Shown here piece by piece: positions 6,252-9,761 of a stretch of 9,761 bases of DNA. This DNA is from JBHEKP01 sp041859375. Its GTDB lineage: Bacteria; Hydrogenedentota; Hydrogenedentia; Hydrogenedentales; CAITNO01. Both the position numbers and the translations under genes were made by a program. The DNA lies in contig JBHEKP010000104.1 in NCBI GenBank assembly GCA_041859375.1, positions 1 to 9,761 on the forward strand, written 5' to 3'. Position 1 is the first letter of the stretch. Every line of letters begins with the position of its first letter. Under the pieces are notes generated by a model. That model saw only the letters and a program-made list of their open reading frames with translations. It was not told the DNA's origin and did no database searches.

Positions 6252-7199
6252 TCAGCGTTTTGACGCGTCATAGGGCTGTCCCCTCCCGTCCGTGCGGTTC
6301 CAGAGGGGGTCTTTTTCGGGGGACAGCAGGGGGGCGTAGCGGTGGGGGCGCCGGTAGGCGTTCCCCCAGATGCTTTTCGCCCGGCGCGCGCGGATGTCCG
6401 CCATGTCGAAACGGGCCAGATAAAGGCCCTCCTTTTTACCCGCGAGCGCCAGGCGTTCGCCGTCGGGCGCAAAGGCCACGGAGCGGCCCTCCATGGCGTC
6501 GCCGGGATAATTGGCCATGGCCACGCCCACGATGTTTTCATAGGCCCGCACCTTGAACTGGTCCAGGCGCATCCTGTCCAGGCGGCAGGCGTTCGGCGTG
6601 AGGATGATCTCCGCGCCCTGCAGCATCAGAATCCGCGCGCTTTCCGGCTGCTCCCGGTCAAAGCATATCATCGCGCCCACCCTCACCGGCCCGCCGCGCG
6701 TGTCCAGCACGCCGGTAAGGAAGGCGTCCCCGGGCGTCATCGACGCCTCCATGTGCTTGAAGTCGCTTGTGTGCACCTTGGCGTAGGTGATCACCTCCGC
6801 GCCGTGGCGGTCAAAGAGGGTCAGCGTGTTGCGGAGCCCCGACGGGTGCTTTTCCAGGTAGGTGACGCCGATGGCCAGGTCCAGTTCGCGCGCGATCCTG
6901 GAAAAGGACTGAATCTGGGCGTCCTCCCTGGCGAGGGCGGCGCGCTCAAAGGCGGCCCAGGACTCCGGATTGTCCGGCTCGGGCCGGGTGTAGCCGATGC
7001 TCCACATTTCCGGCATCAGCGCCACGTCCGCGCCCGCCTCGGCGGCGCGCCGGCAAAAGGTTTCCGCCTTGGCCAGGTTGGCCTTGACGTTGTTCCCGTC
7101 GGGCGTCATTTGCAGCAGTCCGACGGTGAGGGTTTGCGCGTGGGCGGCCATGGCCGCCCAGAACACCGGCAGCACCATGAGGCGCATGGTTTTTCTCAT
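6252..7199 (-). CDS. Exported carbon-nitrogen hydrolase (nitrilase superfamily amidase)
   Basis: The 315-residue product has the complete catalytic triad of the nitrilase superfamily: E64 in LMPEMW, K141 in YAKVH and C179 in GAMICFDREQPE. Downstream NAC and RAYEN motifs are also typical. Such enzymes hydrolyse amide, carbamoyl or nitrile C-N bonds through a cysteine thioester; the substrate is not predictable. Residues 1-21 look like a cleavable signal peptide (MRKTMR, hydrophobic core, AHA before Gln22). That is unusual for a family that is mostly cytoplasmic and implies a periplasmic or extracellular amide substrate. AAGGAG lies 9 nt before the ATG. Met5 or Met8 would be alternative starts, but the ribosome-binding site and the charged n-region favour Met1. 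It is the first gene of a likely two-gene operon with the lipoyl-acyltransferase. No transmembrane bundle is present, so it is not the lipoprotein N-acyltransferase Lnt. Confidence 0.88.
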   Translation of the reverse strand: MRKTMRLMVLPVFWAAMAAHAQTLTVGLLQMTPDGNNVKANLAKAETFCRRAAEAGADVALMPEMWSIGYTRPEPDNPESWAAFERAALAREDAQIQSFSRIARELDLAIGVTYLEKHPSGLRNTLTLFDRHGAEVITYAKVHTSDFKHMEASMTPGDAFLTGVLDTRGGPVRVGAMICFDREQPESARILMLQGAEIILTPNACRLDRMRLDQFKVRAYENIVGVAMANYPGDAMEGRSVAFAPDGERLALAGKKEGLYLARFDMADIRARRAKSIWGNAYRRPHRYAPLLSPEKDPLWNRTDGRGQPYDASKR

Positions 7200-7230
7200 T
7201 CCCGCTGGCTCCTTGAATCAGTCCGGCCCC

Positions 7231-7236
7231 ATTATA
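7231..7236 (-). promoter_or_regulatory. Perfect -10 box (TATAAT) for the nitrilase operon
   Basis: TATAAT on the minus strand (7236-7231) lies in otherwise very GC-rich DNA, 31 nt before the ATG at 7199, leaving a leader of about 25 nt. No good -35 hexamer is found 16-18 nt upstream. The promoter may therefore depend on an activator or an alternative sigma factor. Confidence 0.45.
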
Positions 7237-7284
7237 CCCGCCCGCTCCCCGCACCGCACCCCGCTTTCGGGGCATAAAAAAGAA

Positions 7285-7314
7285 TTGCCCGCCGTTCTGA
7301 TAATCGATTATCAT
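7285..7314 (+). promoter_or_regulatory. Candidate promoter of the metal ABC importer operon
   Basis: TTGCCC (7285-7290), an 18-nt spacer and TATCAT (7309-7314) each match 4 of 6 consensus bases, giving a start near 7321 and a leader of about 32 nt. The TTGCCC box is identical to that proposed for the GH38 gene. The -10 box and spacer are covered by the 7298-7313 palindrome, so a bound repressor would block RNA polymerase. Confidence 0.4.
7298..7313. promoter_or_regulatory. Fur/Zur-family-like operator palindrome
   Basis: TGATAATCGATTATCA is a perfect 16-bp palindrome. Its half-site TGATAAT is the classic Fur-family half-site, but the two halves are 2 bp apart rather than the 1 bp of the standard 7-1-7 box. 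It overlaps the proposed promoter of the metal importer 40 bp before its start codon, as expected for metal-dependent repression by Zur, Fur or Mur. It also lies upstream of the divergent nitrilase operon, at about 60 bp from that -10 box. Confidence 0.6.
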
Positions 7315-7352
7315 TTTCGGGTCAGGCGGTTTCAACCACACGGGTGCGATTA

Positions 7353-8261
7353 ATGCGGTTCGCTTTTATTGTCACATGGATTGCGGCGCTGGCCGTGCTG
7401 CCCGCGGGATGCGGCGGCGCGGGCGGCGGGGCCGCTAAAAAGGCGGATGGCCGGATTGCGGTGGTCACGGCCATCGCGCCGGTGGGCGCTTTTGTGGAGC
7501 GCGTTGGCGGGGAAAGCGTGGCCGTGACGGTGCTGGTGCCGCAGGGCCAGGCGGCGGAAACGTGGCAGCTGCTTCCCCGGCAGATGGAGGCGCTCGACGG
7601 GGCGGCGGTGTATTTCCAGATTGGCCTGCCCTTTGAGGAGGCGCTGGTGGCGCGGCTGCGGGAGACGGCCCCGTCGGTGCGCGTGGCGGACCTGCGGGAG
7701 GGGCTGCCGCTGAGGGCGGCGGAGCCGTGTGATCACGGCGGGGGGGATGATCATGGCCATGATCACGGCCACGGCGGCGCGGACCCCCATGTGTGGCTCG
7801 ACCCGCTGCTGGTGAAAAGCATGTCGGCGGTGATCCGGCGGGAGCTCGCCCAGGCCAGCCCCGGCGGCGGGGAGGCCTTCGCGGCCAACCAGGCCGCCTT
7901 TGCGGTGGACCTGGACCGGCTGCACGCGAAAATCGCGGAAATGCTGGCCCCCGTGCGGGGCCGCGTCTTTTATGTGTTCCACCCGGCCTTCGGATACTTC
8001 GCGGACCGGTACGGCCTGGTCATGCGCGCGGTGGAGCAGGGGGGCAAGGCGCCCGGCGCGCGCCACATGAACGAGATGGCCGCGGAGATAAGGGCGTCGG
8101 GCGCGCGGGCGCTGTTCACCCAGCCGCAGTTCTCCACGGCGGAGGCGGGCGCGCTGGCGGCGCAGGCCGGGGCGGCCGTGGTGACGCTGGACGATCTGGC
8201 GGCGGACTACGCCGCGAACCTTGAATCCATCGCCCGCGCGCTGGCGGAGGCGCTCCAATGA
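7353..8261 (+). CDS. znuA: Zinc/manganese-type ABC transporter substrate-binding lipoprotein (ZnuA/TroA family)
   Basis: The 302-residue protein has a lipoprotein signal peptide with lipobox LPAGC and lipidated Cys20, so it should be membrane-anchored outside the cytoplasm. A His/Asp/Gly-rich loop (127-146, DHGHDHGH inside) is typical of zinc-binding ZnuA proteins. Candidate metal ligands are H146 (ADPHVW), H210 (FHPAFGYF) and D280 (TLDDL). The first ligand, normally His in a GADPHxYEP motif, is replaced: the matching stretch is GQAAETWQLLP, with Glu69 at that place. I chose ATG 7353 because a weak GGGTG (7342-7346) precedes it by 6 nt; GTG 7344 is in frame but has no ribosome-binding site. 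The stop overlaps the ATPase start as ATGA. Expression is probably controlled by the 7298-7313 palindrome. Zinc is the likelier metal given the His loop; manganese or iron is not excluded. Confidence 0.88.
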   Translation: MRFAFIVTWIAALAVLPAGCGGAGGGAAKKADGRIAVVTAIAPVGAFVERVGGESVAVTVLVPQGQAAETWQLLPRQMEALDGAAVYFQIGLPFEEALVARLRETAPSVRVADLREGLPLRAAEPCDHGGGDDHGHDHGHGGADPHVWLDPLLVKSMSAVIRRELAQASPGGGEAFAANQAAFAVDLDRLHAKIAEMLAPVRGRVFYVFHPAFGYFADRYGLVMRAVEQGGKAPGARHMNEMAAEIRASGARALFTQPQFSTAEAGALAAQAGAAVVTLDDLAADYAANLESIARALAEALQ

Positions 8262-8998
8262 CGGGCGGCGCGCGGGTTCCCGCCATCGAGATCACGGACG
8301 TGTGCTATTCCTACGACGGGCGCGCGCCCGTGCTGGACGGCGTTTCCATGCGGGTGGAGTCCGGCTCCGTTGTGACCATAGTGGGCCCGAACGGCGGCGG
8401 CAAGACCACGCTGTTCCGCCTGATTCTCGGGCTGCTCGCGCCCGACCGGGGGGTGGTGCGCGTGCTGGGCGGCCCGCCCGCGGAAACACGCGCCCGCATC
8501 GGGTACGTGCCGCAGCATTTCGCCTGCGACCCGCTCTTTCCGGTCCGGGTGGAGGAGGTGGTGCGCATGGGCTGCCTGGGCGGCGGCGGATGCGGCCGCC
8601 GCGCGGCCCGCGCGCGCGCGGCGGAGGCCCTGGCCGCGGCGGGGCTGGACGGGATGGGGAGGCACTGGTTCAACAGCCTTTCGGGCGGCCAGCGCCAGCG
8701 CGCCCTGATTGCGCGGGGGCTGGCCGCCGCTCCGGAGCTGCTCCTGCTGGACGAGCCCACCTCGAACGTGGACCCGGGCGCGGAGGAGATGATTCTGCGG
8801 ATGCTGGAGGGGCTGCGCGGGCGCATGACCATGCTCATCGTCACGCACCACGCGGCGGTGGCGGCGCGTTTTCTGGACAACATCTACTGCGTGAACCGGG
8901 GGGTGCACGCCCACCCGCCCACGGAAAAGATGGACGAGTTCCTGCTGCGCCACATCATCGGCTTTCATCCGGGCGGCGGGGGGGGCGGCCATGCTTGA
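8258..8998 (+). CDS. znuC: Metal ABC transporter ATP-binding protein (ZnuC family)
   Basis: This 246-residue nucleotide-binding subunit powers the importer. All expected motifs are present: Walker A GPNGGGKTT (43-51), Q-loop Gln86 (YVPQ), signature LSGGQ (141-145), Walker B LLLLDE (161-166) and the switch His in IVTHH (H197). FPVRVEEVVRMG after the Q-loop is typical of the zinc/manganese ATPases. Translation is coupled at both ends: its ATG overlaps the upstream stop by 4 nt, and its tail overlaps the permease start by 8 nt. The C-terminus is glycine-rich (GGGGGGHA) because of a run of eight G residues at 8978-8985. Confidence 0.92.
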   Translation: MTGGARVPAIEITDVCYSYDGRAPVLDGVSMRVESGSVVTIVGPNGGGKTTLFRLILGLLAPDRGVVRVLGGPPAETRARIGYVPQHFACDPLFPVRVEEVVRMGCLGGGGCGRRAARARAAEALAAAGLDGMGRHWFNSLSGGQRQRALIARGLAAAPELLLLDEPTSNVDPGAEEMILRMLEGLRGRMTMLIVTHHAAVAARFLDNIYCVNRGVHAHPPTEKMDEFLLRHIIGFHPGGGGGGHA

Positions 8999-9761
8999 TT
9001 TCTGGCACGCCGCCGCCGAAGGCGCCCTGGCCCGCAACGCCCTGCTGGCCGCCCTGCTGGTCAGCCTGTCCTGCGGGGTGGTCGGCTCCTATGTGGTGGT
9101 GCGGCGCATCAGCTACATCGCGGCGGGCGTCTCCCACTGCGTGCTCGGCGGCATCGGCGCGGCCCAGTACCTGGCCGTGGTCTGGGGCATGACCCTGATC
9201 AGGCCGGTGCACGGGGCCGTGGCCGCGGCCGCCGCCTCCGCCGCGCTCATCGGCTGGGTGTCGCTGCGGCGGCGCGAGCGCGAGGACACCGCCATCAGCG
9301 CCGTGTGGTCCGTGGGCATGGCGGCGGGCATCCTTTTCCTGCACGCGACGCCCGGCTACGGCGGCGACCTCATGGGCTACCTCTTCGGAAACATCCTCCT
9401 CGTGGGCAACAGCGGCCTGCTTACCCTGGCCGGGCTGAACCTCGTGGTGGTCGCGCTGGCGTGGCGCTTTTTCCGCGAGTTCCAGGCGGTCTGCTTCGAC
9501 GAGGAATTCGCGCGCCTGCGCAACCTGCGGGTGGACGCGCACTACATCCTCCTGCTCGTCATGACCGCCCTCACCGTGGTGGCCCTGTCCATGGTGGTGG
9601 GCGTGGTGCTGGCCATCGCCCTGCTCACCCTGCCGGCCGCCATGGCCGCGCGCTTTGCCCGGTCCCTCGCGCAGATGATGGTCATCGGCGCGCTGCTCTG
9701 CGCCCTCTTCTGCGTCGCCGGGCTGACCATCAGCTACCGGCCCGACCTGCCCGTCGGCCCC
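8991..9761 (+). CDS. znuB: Metal ABC transporter permease (ZnuB family), 3' end cut by window
   Basis: The frame is open for 257 codons to the right edge, close to the family's usual 260-290 residues, so little is missing. It begins MLDFWHAAAEGALARNALL and contains several hydrophobic helices. Family-typical stretches are VVGSYVVVRRISYIAAGVSH, ISAVWSVGMAAGIL, DLMGYLFGNIL, FDEEFARL and LPAAMAARFA. It would form the inner-membrane channel of the importer with the ATPase and lipoprotein encoded just upstream. Its ATG lies inside the end of the ATPase gene (8-nt overlap), so it depends on translational coupling; no separate ribosome-binding site stands out. Confidence 0.9.
   Translation, partial: MLDFWHAAAEGALARNALLAALLVSLSCGVVGSYVVVRRISYIAAGVSHCVLGGIGAAQYLAVVWGMTLIRPVHGAVAAAAASAALIGWVSLRRREREDTAISAVWSVGMAAGILFLHATPGYGGDLMGYLFGNILLVGNSGLLTLAGLNLVVVALAWRFFREFQAVCFDEEFARLRNLRVDAHYILLLVMTALTVVALSMVVGVVLAIALLTLPAAMAARFARSLAQMMVIGALLCALFCVAGLTISYRPDLPVGP

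Noticed and set aside
7259..7272. Hairpin CCCCG-CTTT-CGGGG followed by an A-rich stretch, as a possible terminator
   Set aside because: The stem is only 5 bp. On the plus strand it is followed by A rather than T residues, and on the minus strand the T run precedes the stem, so it does not have terminator geometry.
5346..7277. Long plus-strand open frames (5346-6263 and 6342-7277) opposite the acyltransferase and nitrilase genes
   Set aside because: Both lie antisense to genes with complete catalytic motifs, show no domains, and have no plausible ribosome-binding sites.
8207..9542. Minus-strand open frames opposite the ATPase and permease genes
   Set aside because: They are antisense to complete ABC ATPase motifs and permease helices. 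Their products are Arg/His/Gln-rich shadows.
1..9761. Mobile element or phage origin of the window
   Set aside because: No transposase, integrase, phage gene, tRNA-adjacent attachment site or flanking long inverted repeats were seen, and the genes share similar GC-rich composition.

Overview
This is a GC-rich stretch of a bacterial chromosome. It probably comes from an uncultured, carbohydrate-degrading, Gram-negative-type lineage. Three things suggest this: a secreted GH38-type glycosidase carrying a rhamnogalacturonan-lyase-like carbohydrate-binding module; a surface protein with a long Gly-Glu linker and a PEP-CTERM-like sorting tail; and ordinary Shine-Dalgarno sites and sigma-70-like promoters. 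From memory, (GE)n linkers joined to CTERM tails fit Candidatus Hydrogenedentota or a related planctomycete/verrucomicrobial-type group. That taxonomic guess is low confidence. No rRNA, tRNA, CRISPR array, transposase or integrase was seen, so this looks like ordinary chromosome rather than a mobile island.

Layout, left to right. (1) Minus strand, 1-3735: a sugar-phosphate-isomerase-like TIM barrel (2911-3735), then a very large secreted GH38-family glycoside hydrolase (2814 running off the left edge). A hairpin terminator overlapping a new promoter separates them. (2) A relatively AT-rich divergent intergenic region (3736-4049) holds outward-facing promoters with nearly identical -10 regions, a perfect 15-bp palindrome and a direct repeat. 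(3) Plus strand, 4050-5039: a surface protein with EF-hand-like loops, a (GE)n linker, an Ig-like domain and a CTERM tail. It ends in a strong, probably bidirectional, terminator. (4) Minus strand, 7199-5118: an exported nitrilase-family amidohydrolase followed 30 nt later by a fusion of a lipoyl domain, a degenerate E3-binding-like segment and a PglD/NeuD-type acyltransferase. (5) Plus strand, 7353 to the right edge: a translationally coupled zinc/manganese-type ABC importer operon (lipoprotein, ATPase, permease), preceded by a Fur/Zur-like palindrome that overlaps its promoter.

How the genes fit together. The isomerase and GH38 enzyme suggest uptake and breakdown of plant or algal glycans. 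The GH38 enzyme itself needs zinc, although no regulatory link to the metal importer is visible. The importer operon should be expressed under metal starvation. The most unusual gene is the lipoyl-acyltransferase fusion. It looks like an E2 subunit of a 2-oxoacid dehydrogenase whose normal catalytic domain has been replaced by a left-handed beta-helix sugar acyltransferase. No E1 or E3 partner lies in the window, so its acyl source and acceptor remain unknown.
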